Source of the DNA: Lentibacillus lipolyticus
GTDB taxonomy: Bacteria > Bacillota > Bacilli > Bacillales > Amphibacillaceae
Assembly: GCA_004145795.1 (NCBI GenBank)
Contig: SEIO01000007.1
Location: 28,963-92,962, forward strand
DNA: 64,000 nucleotides
Direction: 5' to 3'
The stretch's first letter is position 1; every line of letters begins with the position of its first letter. The translations under genes were made by a program, and so were the position numbers. The notes under the pieces were generated by a model, which saw nothing but the letters and a program-made list of their open reading frames with translations, did not search any database and had not been told where the DNA came from. Below, in pieces: positions 43,354 through 52,469 of the stretch.

Positions 43354-43920
43354 TCACTTTTGAAAACGAATAATCAGACCGAGTACAAAGTCCACCGTAA
43401 AATGTGCTATGATGACTGCGGCTAGATTTTCGGTAATGACAAAGATATATCCAATATAAAAACTTACAAGTAAAACCGAGATGAACAATACGGGTTTTCG
43501 TAAATAGCGGACATGAATAAGTGCAAACAAACAACTAGCGGCAGTGTAGCCGAAGGTTGTTTGAATAATCCCGCGAAACAGTACTTCCTCACTAATGGCA
43601 ACCGCCATGGCAATGCAAAATATCCCTGGCACGGAACGTTTTTTGAAAATTCTTTCATTAACGCCACCATCGTCATAATATTTTTTCGGAAAAAGAAACA
43701 TAAGAAGCAAATCAACGATAACAATGAGACAGCCTGACAGCAGGCCGTAATAAATGTCATCTGCGTCCGTTTGAAATAAATGAATCCATGTATTTATATT
43801 ATCAAAAAACAGAAAACTCAGCACGATACTTATACCGATTAAAAGCAATTGTGTATACAACAGTTGCTTCAGCAGTTCCCTGTCTGACATCTGTTTTATT
43901 AATTCACTCTGTGTTGGCAT
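43354..43920 (-). CDS. ypbD: CPBP-family intramembrane metalloprotease (YpbD)
   Basis: A 188-residue membrane protein of the CPBP (CAAX protease and bacteriocin-processing) family, with five or six hydrophobic segments. The active-site EEVLFRG motif is near residue 109, followed by a FALIHVRY segment and a late AAVIIAHFTVD segment with the second histidine. The substrate is unknown. The ATG at 43920 overlaps the recQ 3' end by 17 bp and follows GGTGA, suggesting coupling to recQ. Confidence 0.88.
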   Translation of the reverse strand: MPTQSELIKQMSDRELLKQLLYTQLLLIGISIVLSFLFFDNINTWIHLFQTDADDIYYGLLSGCLIVIVDLLLMFLFPKKYYDDGGVNERIFKKRSVPGIFCIAMAVAISEEVLFRGIIQTTFGYTAASCLFALIHVRYLRKPVLFISVLLVSFYIGYIFVITENLAAVIIAHFTVDFVLGLIIRFQK

Positions 43921-45433
43921 GTGACTCACCAGCGAAAAAAATATTTTTTAACTTCACTTCCCATGACAAAGCTGGCCTATCCTTTCTGATCTGTTCGGGT
44001 TCCCAATCTTTGAAAGAAAAGCCGCAATTACTGCAGCACGCGTATATTGGAGGCTTGAATGTCTCTTGAAACCCTTTATAAAGCTTTTTGCGCAAACAGT
44101 TTTCCTCCTGTATCCAGTGAATCATCTCTTGTAATTTTCGATTCTTTAGAGCTGATCTCCTGCTAATAAGGCTGCCGATTTTTTGTAACGCCTGTTCCCA
44201 GTGGTCCTGATTATAAACTTGGTTATTTTTCATTAGACCATGCCATTCCAGTTGATAATGCAAAAACCGCCATTGAATTTCATTTAATTCTAGCATGTGA
44301 AGCAGTTCTTCCGTTGGCGGCAATTCGGGCAGCTGTTGCAGTTTTCCGGCAACTGTTCGCAATTTCTCTTCTCCTGGTAATTCATTTTCGATAATGGAGT
44401 TAGGAATCGCTTTATCTGCCGGACTATACAGCAGCAAACTGACACTCGATTTTCCATCACGGCCAGCTCTTCCAATTTCTTGAATAAATGATTCAATTTG
44501 CAGCGGAAAATGATAATGGACAATAAGTCGGATATTGTGCTTATTAATACCCATTCCAAATGCACTGGTACAACAGATAACATCAATCTGACTATTCATA
44601 AACTGCTGCTGAATGGCAATTCTATCCATTTGGTCCATATCCCCGTGATAAAAAGCGATACGTTTGGAAGGAACATGATCCGAAAGATATGCAGCTACTT
44701 CCTCTGTTTTTCGCTTACTCGAAAAATAAATCAATACCGGGATTTGGTAACGTTTCAGGAGACTCTTAATAATCTCCCGTTTTTCCCTCTCTCCAGTTAC
44801 TTCTTTCACCGTGAATGTGATATTATCCCGATCCATCGGGTAGATGTGTTTTGTCATTTCCGGTCTGCCTAGTGACCTGACAATATCATTTTGTACTTCC
44901 GGTGTCGCTGTAGCACTTAATGCCATAACAACAGGATCACCTATTGAACGCAAAACTTCTCCCAGCCGCAAATAATCAGGCCGAAATTCATGTCCCCATT
45001 GCGATATGCAATGAGCTTCATCGACGACAAACAGTTTAACCTGCATCTGCTGCAATCGATGGATAATTTCGTTCTGCTGCAAAAGCTCCGGGGATACGTA
45101 AATTAATTGGTACTGGTGTAAATCCTGAAGAACACGTCTTTTTTCCAATGGATTCATAAAACTGTTTAGTCCTACAACGTTTTTTATCCCTGCTGCCTTA
45201 AGCTGTTTGACTTGGTCTTCCATTAAGGAGATAAGCGGAGAGACCACAATAGTAACGCCACCAGGCAATGTTGCGGGCAGTTGATAGCATAATGACTTGC
45301 CCGATCCCGTTGGTAATATTCCCAGCACATCATCTCCGGCAAGGACACTGCTAATAATTTCCGCCTGCCCGGGCCGGAAAGATTCAATCTTAAACTGTTT
45401 CCACAGCTGCTGTTTCAGCATATGTATAGTCAT
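43904..45433 (-). CDS. recQ: RecQ-family ATP-dependent DNA helicase
   Basis: A 3'-5' DNA helicase of 509 residues. The helicase motifs are clear: FRPGQAEII near residue 19, Walker A TGSGKSLC near residue 43, DEAHC near residue 134, SATAT near residue 170 and the motif VI region QEIGRAGRDG near residue 318. The zinc-binding region at the C-terminus has only the CCSNC cysteines; HRDC is lacking, as in the shorter RecQ type of Bacillus. The ATG at 45433 is one of three candidates within 8 codons. ypbB precedes it. Confidence 0.94.
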   Translation of the reverse strand: MTIHMLKQQLWKQFKIESFRPGQAEIISSVLAGDDVLGILPTGSGKSLCYQLPATLPGGVTIVVSPLISLMEDQVKQLKAAGIKNVVGLNSFMNPLEKRRVLQDLHQYQLIYVSPELLQQNEIIHRLQQMQVKLFVVDEAHCISQWGHEFRPDYLRLGEVLRSIGDPVVMALSATATPEVQNDIVRSLGRPEMTKHIYPMDRDNITFTVKEVTGEREKREIIKSLLKRYQIPVLIYFSSKRKTEEVAAYLSDHVPSKRIAFYHGDMDQMDRIAIQQQFMNSQIDVICCTSAFGMGINKHNIRLIVHYHFPLQIESFIQEIGRAGRDGKSSVSLLLYSPADKAIPNSIIENELPGEEKLRTVAGKLQQLPELPPTEELLHMLELNEIQWRFLHYQLEWHGLMKNNQVYNQDHWEQALQKIGSLISRRSALKNRKLQEMIHWIQEENCLRKKLYKGFQETFKPPIYACCSNCGFSFKDWEPEQIRKDRPALSWEVKLKNIFFAGESHANTE

Positions 45434-45504
45434 TTCGAACACCCACTTCTTTTCTCATTTCTGTTTCAATTCATTCGGTTGCCGCATCCTGGGCATCAAG
45501 ACTT

Positions 45505-46554
45505 TTATTTACTGGACAGTCGTTCCCTGGCAAGGACAAGCCGGATCTGAAAATAGCTGATGGATTCGTCGACTTCCTGCTTAATATCTTTTAATTTATA
45601 TGATGATGTTTTTTGTGCAGCTTTTTCTATTTCGGTTTGTTCAACGGAAGTTACATAATCGGTCAGCGGGAATTCTTCATCATGCAACGCAATTTCAACT
45701 AGGTGATCGTAAATGGTGTTTAATTTGAGGCGCCGCCTTGCTGCAATTTCTTCTGCTCTATATTGGTTATCCAATAATGCTTTCGTTTTTTTTGCTGAAT
45801 TCGATAACTCGGAAACTGCTGGAAGCTCCTTTTTGATAGATCCCAGAACGGGGTATGCTTGTTCTTCCCGTTCAATGATTATCAGCATACGGTGAATAAT
45901 AGCTGTTTTATATAAGGGAACGTCAAGTTCGTCAACCCCATATTGTTCGCTTATTTGAAAACTGCTCAGCCCATAATGCTGGTAGCCTGTCAGACAGTCG
46001 GTAAACAAGGATGCCTCCAGTTCCGTGAAATGGCCCAGAATCCTGTACAGTTCCTCATACAACTTGCTCAAGTAGTTTTCCTGTTCCTTCCGATACGTAT
46101 AAAACGTTTGTTTCACCCAGTCGGTTACAACCGGTTTATCTACAACAGGGATAAAGCTCAAATTGCCCATTCTGCTATTCGTTAAAGTTTGAATAAGCAA
46201 TAGTAATCGTTGCAAAAAAATAGGCGCCATACGGGCATAACGAGATCCATGGAAATAGGAAAGTGGCAGATGGTCCTTTTTTTCATCCATCCATCGGGAA
46301 GCGAATGAAGTTGGAAGAGCGATTGCCTCATCGCATTGCAGATAGCCACCGATTTTAAGTTTATGTATACGTTCGTCAAATTCCCGCTTCTGAAGCGAAG
46401 AATAGATGCCAAAATAATGTTCCAATTGATAAAGGTGTGCATCCTGAACTGTCTGGATAGATTGTTTACCCTTAAGCAAGTGATAAACCGCGGATATACT
46501 CCGGCTACCTTGAAATCGCGTACAGCAAGTCAGTATAATCGTATCAAAGAGCAT
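45505..46554 (-). CDS. ypbB: YpbB, helix-turn-helix protein
   Basis: A 349-residue protein with a C-terminal helix-turn-helix (about residues 265-310, YRAEEIAARRRLKLNTIYDHLVE), of the type named HTH_40 that also occurs at the end of some RecQ proteins. The N-terminal part has no recognised motif. It is next to recQ, as in B. subtilis, and may work with that helicase; this is inference. The ATG follows AGGAGAC. Confidence 0.88.
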   Translation of the reverse strand: MLFDTIILTCCTRFQGSRSISAVYHLLKGKQSIQTVQDAHLYQLEHYFGIYSSLQKREFDERIHKLKIGGYLQCDEAIALPTSFASRWMDEKKDHLPLSYFHGSRYARMAPIFLQRLLLLIQTLTNSRMGNLSFIPVVDKPVVTDWVKQTFYTYRKEQENYLSKLYEELYRILGHFTELEASLFTDCLTGYQHYGLSSFQISEQYGVDELDVPLYKTAIIHRMLIIIEREEQAYPVLGSIKKELPAVSELSNSAKKTKALLDNQYRAEEIAARRRLKLNTIYDHLVEIALHDEEFPLTDYVTSVEQTEIEKAAQKTSSYKLKDIKQEVDESISYFQIRLVLARERLSSK

Positions 46555-46625
46555 AATCTGTCTCCTCTTTTCAGCACTTTTCCCATAAAAAGCTATCTGT
46601 TTTATTTTAACACGTTCTAAACCAG

Positions 46626-46654
46626 TTGAAATGTTGAAAAGACCGTTTTACAAT
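46626..46654 (+). promoter_or_regulatory. Sigma-A promoter of fer
   Basis: TTGAAA-N17-TACAAT, 10 of 12 consensus bases, ends 50 bp upstream of the GTG start of fer. Confidence 0.7.
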
Positions 46655-46683
46655 AAATTATAGAGAAATGTAATTTTATTTGA

Positions 46684-46959
<276 letters not shown>

Positions 46960-47028
46960 ATTAACGAAAAACCTATGACAGCACCACGTCGTTCGGGTTT
47001 TTGTTTTGAATTTCAACATAAATAATCT

Positions 47029-47075
47029 AAAAGCGTTGTTAGCGAAGGATTCCACCGTTCCAACAACGCTTTTTC
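47029..47075. terminator. Terminator between fer and rsiX
   Basis: AAAAGCGTTGTT pairs with AACAACGCTTTT across a 21-base loop, followed by a T run on the plus strand. It lies between convergent genes and can serve both. Confidence 0.88.
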
Positions 47076-48275
47076 TCATGAGGAAGGGGAAATCGGGTTT
47101 GCACCTCTAGGGACGTTTATCGGTTTCGTCAAATCATATGGACCTGCCTGCTCCTGGCCTGCATTCGGAAAGAAGACTTGCTCATAACCGAAGTTTTTGG
47201 CCGTCATCAGGATGGCATCAATCATCGTAACTAATTCCTGACCATGTGGCACTGGTTCTTCCGTGTCAAAAGAAATGCGAAGTTCTTCGCCTTCAACGGT
47301 AACGGAAAGATCGGCCGCTTCCGGTACTGTTCCAGACACATGAAATCCTTTTTCATCCTTTTTCATCTCAGTTATGGCAGCAGTGAAATCAGCCTGTTCA
47401 TTCATTGGTACTTCTATCAGAAAACTCCTATTTCCTTCGTCAGACTGATAACTTTTATAAACCATTTTCCGGTGTCTTAATGGCAGCTCTTTGACAGTTC
47501 CAATTTTGCCGATAGTTATTTTTTCTGTGAATACGACTTTTTCTACTTGGTAAGGCCGGAACATACTTGTGAGCAAACGCTCCAGCATATAAGGGCCATT
47601 CGACCCCTGTTCCGCAATAGGGAATGTATCCGGAAAATCTGCTACCACCTGTTGATTGGTTTCATCCAGCTGGAATGATGTATTATTGAAGACATAGTTG
47701 CTAGTTCCCCACCTGTCTTCCTGTACGTACTGTCCAAGTTTATTTAAAAAGTCATTTTTATCCACTGCTGCAGGTACAACAAGTGTTAATGGAATGACAT
47801 ATTGTCTCTGGAGATCAGCAACAGCACCATGTACAATTGGTCGTTCGGTATCTTTTGAATGTATAACAAGTGATTCCGGTACCTTATCCAGCTGTGAATA
47901 CGTTTCCCCAGTTATTTCTTTTTCAGCGGAATCCTTCGACATGCCTGATTCTTGATCCGTTTCTCTGGAACCACTCTCTTCTTTGCTCGTTTTCGCCCGG
48001 TCGAGGGCATGATTGGCTTTTTCTTCACCCGCATTCTGCTGCAACACACCCTCGTTTAGAATCAACGGAACCAAAATCAGGACGAGTCCCAGTGCCATAA
48101 CACTTGCCAGAACAGGCATAATAGCAACCCGTTTCTTTTTCTGCCGGCCTTGAACTTGACGACGCTTAGAGGAGATACGCTGAAATAAAACATCTTTATC
48201 CTGATGGTCATGTATTTTAGGCATCTGGCTCAATGCCTCTTTTAAACGATCTTCACTGCTGTTTGGTTTTTTCAT
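47076..48275 (-). CDS. rsiX: RsiX-like anti-sigma-X factor
   Basis: A 399-residue single-pass membrane protein. The cytoplasmic N-terminus (about residues 1-50) is charged and should bind SigX; a helix follows at about residues 51-72, then a long extracytoplasmic part. It shares one base with the sigX stop codon, so it is the coupled partner. In B. subtilis RsiX holds SigX inactive at the membrane until cell-envelope stress. Sequence resemblance to RsiX is mainly in layout and position. Confidence 0.85.
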   Translation of the reverse strand: MKKPNSSEDRLKEALSQMPKIHDHQDKDVLFQRISSKRRQVQGRQKKKRVAIMPVLASVMALGLVLILVPLILNEGVLQQNAGEEKANHALDRAKTSKEESGSRETDQESGMSKDSAEKEITGETYSQLDKVPESLVIHSKDTERPIVHGAVADLQRQYVIPLTLVVPAAVDKNDFLNKLGQYVQEDRWGTSNYVFNNTSFQLDETNQQVVADFPDTFPIAEQGSNGPYMLERLLTSMFRPYQVEKVVFTEKITIGKIGTVKELPLRHRKMVYKSYQSDEGNRSFLIEVPMNEQADFTAAITEMKKDEKGFHVSGTVPEAADLSVTVEGEELRISFDTEEPVPHGQELVTMIDAILMTAKNFGYEQVFFPNAGQEQAGPYDLTKPINVPRGANPISPSS

Positions 48276-48808
48276 TAGGTATCCCCTCCTTCCAGCTTTT
48301 CAGCACTCATATATCTCCGAAGCTGTTTCAGCGCACGATGCTGTGTCGTTTTTACTTTGCTGATACTGACATTCAATATTTCTGCTGTTTCCTGAATGCT
48401 GAACCCCTGCATGTAACGCAGCAGAAGAACACTTTTCTGATCAGGGCTGCATTTATCCAAGTAATGATACACCGTTTGGATCATGTCATTCTTAACAGCA
48501 ACTTCTTCGGGAAGTGCATGTTGATCACGGATGAAATGCCCCTTCTCATGCCAATCAAAAAACTCCAATATCCGTTTTCGCTTCCTCTTTTGTTTACGGA
48601 AATAATCAATGGTAATATGGCGGGCTATGGAAAAGAGCCATGTTTTTTCGCTGCTTTCCCCTTTAAATGAATCATACGACCGCATCACTTTGATATAAAC
48701 ATCTTGAACGAGGTCTTCACAAGTCTCTTTATCCTTAACCATATAAAAAATAAACTGGTATAAATCATCATGATAGCTCTCATAGAAATGCTCAAAAATG
48801 GAATCCAT
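48275..48808 (-). CDS. sigX: ECF sigma factor SigX
   Basis: A 177-residue ECF sigma factor. Region 2 is seen in LYQFIFYMVKDKETCEDLVQDVYIK-type residues 17-40 and the WLFSIARHITIDYFRKQKRKRKR segment; region 4 in LLLRYMQGFSIQETAEIL near residue 127. In B. subtilis SigX controls cell-envelope modification genes. The ATG at 48808 follows GGGGGATTGGG. A promoter with the SigX consensus lies 26-52 bp upstream, so the operon should be autoregulated. The frame extends to 49033 but without a ribosome site. Confidence 0.93.
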   Translation of the reverse strand: MDSIFEHFYESYHDDLYQFIFYMVKDKETCEDLVQDVYIKVMRSYDSFKGESSEKTWLFSIARHITIDYFRKQKRKRKRILEFFDWHEKGHFIRDQHALPEEVAVKNDMIQTVYHYLDKCSPDQKSVLLLRYMQGFSIQETAEILNVSISKVKTTQHRALKQLRRYMSAEKLEGGDT

Positions 48809-48833
48809 CCCAATCCCCCGTTCACAATCAATA

Positions 48834-48860
48834 GTCGTCCGCTGCCATTGATACGTTACA
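48834..48860 (-). promoter_or_regulatory. SigX-type autoregulatory promoter of sigX-rsiX
   Basis: TGTAAC-N17-CGAC reads on the minus strand and matches the known sigma-X recognition pattern in both elements and in spacing. It lies between the ECF S component gene and sigX. Confidence 0.8.
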
Positions 48861-48905
48861 CATATTTTAACTATAGTAAAAATACGTAAAAAATACCAAC
48901 TTATT

Positions 48906-49439
48906 TCAGTTGGTATTTTGCAATGAAAAGCGGTTTTTAGCATATTTAATAAAAAAATAGGAAATCGGCGGATAAAGCAAAATAATAAATATACCATTCC
49001 CAATCGCATGGGATGTGTCAAATATAAGTCCACCTAAGTAATATGGAAGAAAGCTTCCCGAAATGGAATAGGCTGTCAGTGAAATAATCAGCCCATATAA
49101 ATAACCGCTAAATACAGCAAACAATACGATGACGTAAATTGGCACTTTCTTCGGGTATTTACCAATCAGACCACTGATAAGCCCAATGAAGGACCAGGAA
49201 ACAACTTGCCAGATGGTCCAGATCCCCATCCCCAACAACATATTAGAAAGAAATGTTGTTAATAATGCAAGTGAAATGGCAGCCACTGGTCCAAGCAATA
49301 GACCACAGATGATAATCAGCGATGTGACCGGCTGAACATTTGGCAAAAATGCAAATACATTTCTTCCGGCAACGGCAAGAGTTGCTAAGAGGGCCAGGAG
49401 TGTCAACTTATAGGTGTTCATGTGTTTATTCGTATGCAT
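48906..49439 (-). CDS. ECF transporter S component (substrate unknown, possibly cobalamin-type)
   Basis: A membrane protein of about 177 residues with five or six transmembrane segments. The N-terminal segment LTLLALLATLAVAGRNVF and the PNVQPVTSLIIICGLLLGP segment are typical for S components of energy-coupling factor transporters, which capture vitamins and share an ECF module encoded elsewhere. It overlaps the DUF4430 lipoprotein gene. That pairing suggests uptake of a corrinoid or related compound. The start is uncertain: ATGs at 49439 and 49421 are both possible and neither has a good ribosome site, so translation is probably coupled. Confidence 0.8.
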   Translation of the reverse strand: MHTNKHMNTYKLTLLALLATLAVAGRNVFAFLPNVQPVTSLIIICGLLLGPVAAISLALLTTFLSNMLLGMGIWTIWQVVSWSFIGLISGLIGKYPKKVPIYVIVLFAVFSGYLYGLIISLTAYSISGSFLPYYLGGLIFDTSHAIGNGIFIILLYPPISYFFIKYAKNRFSLQNTN

Positions 49440-49863
49440 GTAAATCAAAATTTACTTCATCGCCCGGTGACAGTTCATACGATGCTGCACCGACATTTGC
49501 CATTTTCCCATTCACAGTAAACATCCATGCCTTATTTTCTCCCTCTTTAGGAGCTACGCGTTCAATGGAAGTAATGAATTTGCCAGCCTGCTCCGTTTCC
49601 ACATAGAAGTTTTCTTTCAGTACGTCCATCAAAATGGCACCTTCTTCGACCTCTATATCTTTTTCATGGATGTACTCTTCTCCATTATCTTTGGTTATCG
49701 TAATTTTGACCGTGTCTTCACTCTGCTCTTCCGTGTTCTCTTTGTCCTCTGTCTGCTGGTTCTGATTACCCGTCTGAGACTGCTGTTCCTCATTAGCTCC
49801 ACATCCGGCAATAAGGCCAGCAATGAAGACCATAGACGCAAGTCGCAGCAACCACTTGTACAT
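49426..49863 (-). CDS. DUF4430 lipoprotein, transcobalamin-like binding domain
   Basis: A 145-residue exported lipoprotein. The signal sequence ends in the lipobox LIAGC (cysteine near residue 21), followed by a Q/E-rich spacer to about residue 50. The folded part (about residues 50-145) has EGAILMDVLKENFYVE, AWMFTVNGKMANVGAASYELSPGDEVNFDLHAYE-type residues, matching the DUF4430 domain that also forms the C-terminal part of transcobalamin. It is likely to capture a ligand outside the membrane for the adjacent S component. The ATG follows AGGAGG. Neither gene is in the res-sig block of B. subtilis. Confidence 0.83.
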   Translation of the reverse strand: MYKWLLRLASMVFIAGLIAGCGANEEQQSQTGNQNQQTEDKENTEEQSEDTVKITITKDNGEEYIHEKDIEVEEGAILMDVLKENFYVETEQAGKFITSIERVAPKEGENKAWMFTVNGKMANVGAASYELSPGDEVNFDLHAYE

Positions 49864-49947
49864 TTCTCATTCCTCCTGTTTTTTTGTTATGCGATATCAT
49901 CATATAACAAAATTCGCCGTCGAACTAGTATTTTTCCAGTACTTGCA

Positions 49948-51714
49948 TTACTGTTCAGACACTTGAGGCACTTGGAAAGCAAACGTTGTTCCTTCATTCA
50001 TCCTGCTTCTGACAGTGATAGAACCACCGTGGGCTTCCACAATATTTTTGGCAATTGCCAGCCCTAGACCAGTCCCTTTTTTCTTTCCATTACGTGTCCG
50101 GGATTTATCCGCTTTGTAAAACCGTTCAAACACAAATGGTATATCATCTTCGGGGATACCGGCACCATTGTCCTCGATAGACACGTTGAAACTGGATTCC
50201 AGGTTTTCAATTGTGACAGTGACAAAGCCATTTTCTCCGGTGTGACGGATTGCGTTATCAATAAGGTTTGTAAACACTTGTTCCATGCGATCCGGGTCCA
50301 TTTCAACCGATTGTCTTTCCAGCTGTTTCTCCAATTTTAGTGTTACATTATTTCCTTCCGCTAGTCCTTTAAATTTTTTCAGGATGCGGTCTATGTAGAT
50401 ATTGGCATCAACGGCTTCCTTATTCAGCTGATTGTGGCCGGCCTCCATCCGTGCCAGGTCAAGCAGCTCATTAACAAGCCGCCCCATTCGCATCGATTCT
50501 TCAAGGATAATCTGTGCCAGTTCATTCTTCTCTTCCTTTGATTCAGCAACACCATCAACGATTGCCTCACTGTATCCCTGCAGCATGGAAATAGGTGTTC
50601 TCAGTTCATGCGAAACATTGGCAATAAAGTCCTCTCGCAGCTTATCGGACCGCCTTTCTTCTGTCATGTCCCGTAACACTGCAACAGCTCCACGGACATA
50701 GGAGTGATCATACAACGGAGTCATAATCATTACCCATGTGCGTCCTTGTGTCGTTATTTCCTGGATTACTTCCGTTTCACCATGAATAACGCTTTGCAAG
50801 AGCTGATTCAATGGTTCCGGAGCTCTTGGACTGTCCTGTTTTTTCTCCAGACTGTTTTCATAATATAGATTTTCAATAAACATTTCTGCAGGGGGGTTCG
50901 TCACCAGCATGTCCCCATTGCGGTTAAGTGTAATGACTCCATCAGCCATGGAACTAACAATGCTGGAGAACTGCTCTTTTTCCTGTCTTAAAGCATTTAT
51001 ATGAAACTTAAGCTGTCTTCCCATCCGGTTGAATGCCATTGCCAATTCACCAATTTCATCATGCGTCAGAATTGGAACTTTCGTGTTGAACTCTCCCCGT
51101 GTAAGGTCAATTGCAGCCTCCCTCATTTTAATTAATGGTGATGTAATTCTTGTTGACAGGAAGAAAGCAAATATAGTCGTGAGAATAATCGCAATCCCTG
51201 CAGCCAGCAGAATAATTTTTGTCGTCTCGTTTTTCGTCTGGTTTACAATATCTAATGACTGATAAATGTATACGGCACCATTCTGACTGATTGGCGTTCC
51301 GACAATCATTGCCTTGATATTCGTATCTGGCAGTATGGTTTGCTTTTGAACCTTTTCACCCTCTGTAAGGACTTTTTTTAGTTCCTCATCATTTTTTAGC
51401 CAATCTGATTGAAGTTTATTCAAGTCACTGTCCGTACTGCCTGATGACCAAAATGTCCCATCCCCAAAAACGACAGAAACCCGGCTCAGAGGGTCTTTCA
51501 CCAGTTCAGTGTTTCCCAGTGCCAGTTCCCTGTCATCATATTGTTCAACCATTCTGGAAACTTTTTGCGCGGTTTGCATCATATCTTTTTCCGCCTGGCT
51601 GACATGAAAATTCTCAAAGAACTCCAATAATAAAACGGTTAAGATAAACAGTACAAAAGAAACTAGCAATAAGATAGTTATTGCTAGTTTACCTACAACA
51701 CTACGCCAAAACAT
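49948..51714 (-). CDS. resE: ResE, sensor histidine kinase
   Basis: A 588-residue membrane kinase: first helix about residues 9-29, an extracytoplasmic sensor to about 165, second helix about 168-188, HAMP domain to about 245, a PAS-like domain about 245-355, and the kinase core. The H-box NVSHELRTPISMLQGY is near residue 370, and the N, G1 (NGAGI) and G2 (GTGLGLAI) boxes follow. With ResD it controls respiration genes in low oxygen. Its ATG overlaps the resD stop by one base. Confidence 0.96.
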   Translation of the reverse strand: MFWRSVVGKLAITILLLVSFVLFILTVLLLEFFENFHVSQAEKDMMQTAQKVSRMVEQYDDRELALGNTELVKDPLSRVSVVFGDGTFWSSGSTDSDLNKLQSDWLKNDEELKKVLTEGEKVQKQTILPDTNIKAMIVGTPISQNGAVYIYQSLDIVNQTKNETTKIILLAAGIAIILTTIFAFFLSTRITSPLIKMREAAIDLTRGEFNTKVPILTHDEIGELAMAFNRMGRQLKFHINALRQEKEQFSSIVSSMADGVITLNRNGDMLVTNPPAEMFIENLYYENSLEKKQDSPRAPEPLNQLLQSVIHGETEVIQEITTQGRTWVMIMTPLYDHSYVRGAVAVLRDMTEERRSDKLREDFIANVSHELRTPISMLQGYSEAIVDGVAESKEEKNELAQIILEESMRMGRLVNELLDLARMEAGHNQLNKEAVDANIYIDRILKKFKGLAEGNNVTLKLEKQLERQSVEMDPDRMEQVFTNLIDNAIRHTGENGFVTVTIENLESSFNVSIEDNGAGIPEDDIPFVFERFYKADKSRTRNGKKKGTGLGLAIAKNIVEAHGGSITVRSRMNEGTTFAFQVPQVSEQ

Positions 51715-52430
51715 TATGCTTCATCCACCTCAAATTTATAACCAACGCCCCAAACGGTAACAATCATTTTGGCAGCCTCTTTGGATACTTTCGTCAGCTT
51801 TTCGCGAAGCCGCTTCACATGTGTATCGACTGTGCGCAAATCTCCAAAGAATTCGTATTCCCAGACCTCTTTTAGCAATACTTCCCGGCTGAATACTTTG
51901 TCAGGTTCTTCAGCGAGAAAACAGAGCAGTTCATATTCCTTAGGCGTAAGACCCACTTCATTTCCATCAGCTGTTACACGGTGCGCATCGTAATCAATAG
52001 TGAGGTGAGGAAATACCATGAGATTTTTTGTTGGTGTTTCTGCTTCATTGTAGTCATGGGACGAAACCCGCCTAAGAATGGCTTTCACACGCAACACCAC
52101 TTCTCTTGGACTGAAAGGTTTTACTATATAATCATCACTGCCTACCTCAAGTCCTTGTACACGATCAGATTCTTCTCCTTTGGCTGTGAGCATGATAATC
52201 GGTGTCGTTTTATCTTTTCGTAATTCTTTTGCCACTTCAATGCCATCCATTCCAGGCATCATGATATCAAGCAAAATAAGATCATAGTCATTATTCTGCC
52301 CAAGTTCCAAAGCTTCTGTCCCATCAGCTGCTTCTTCCACGACAAAATCCTCTTTTTCCAGATACATTCTTACAAGCCGACGAATTCTGTCTTCGTCGTC
52401 GACAACCAAAATTTTGGCATTCTCTTCCAT
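51714..52430 (-). CDS. resD: ResD, response regulator
   Basis: A 238-residue OmpR/PhoB-type regulator. The receiver has the acidic pair DDED near residue 11, the phosphorylated aspartate in LILLDIMMPGMDG near residue 55 and the lysine of IVKPFSP near residue 105. A winged-helix DNA-binding domain begins near residue 140. It is phosphorylated by ResE and activates respiration and cytochrome maturation genes. A 39-bp gap separates it from resC, so the five res genes probably form one operon with possible internal starts. Confidence 0.97.
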   Translation of the reverse strand: MEENAKILVVDDEDRIRRLVRMYLEKEDFVVEEAADGTEALELGQNNDYDLILLDIMMPGMDGIEVAKELRKDKTTPIIMLTAKGEESDRVQGLEVGSDDYIVKPFSPREVVLRVKAILRRVSSHDYNEAETPTKNLMVFPHLTIDYDAHRVTADGNEVGLTPKEYELLCFLAEEPDKVFSREVLLKEVWEYEFFGDLRTVDTHVKRLREKLTKVSKEAAKMIVTVWGVGYKFEVDEA

Positions 52431-52469
52431 GCAAATCCCCCCACTATTTCAAAATATAATCGCTATGTT

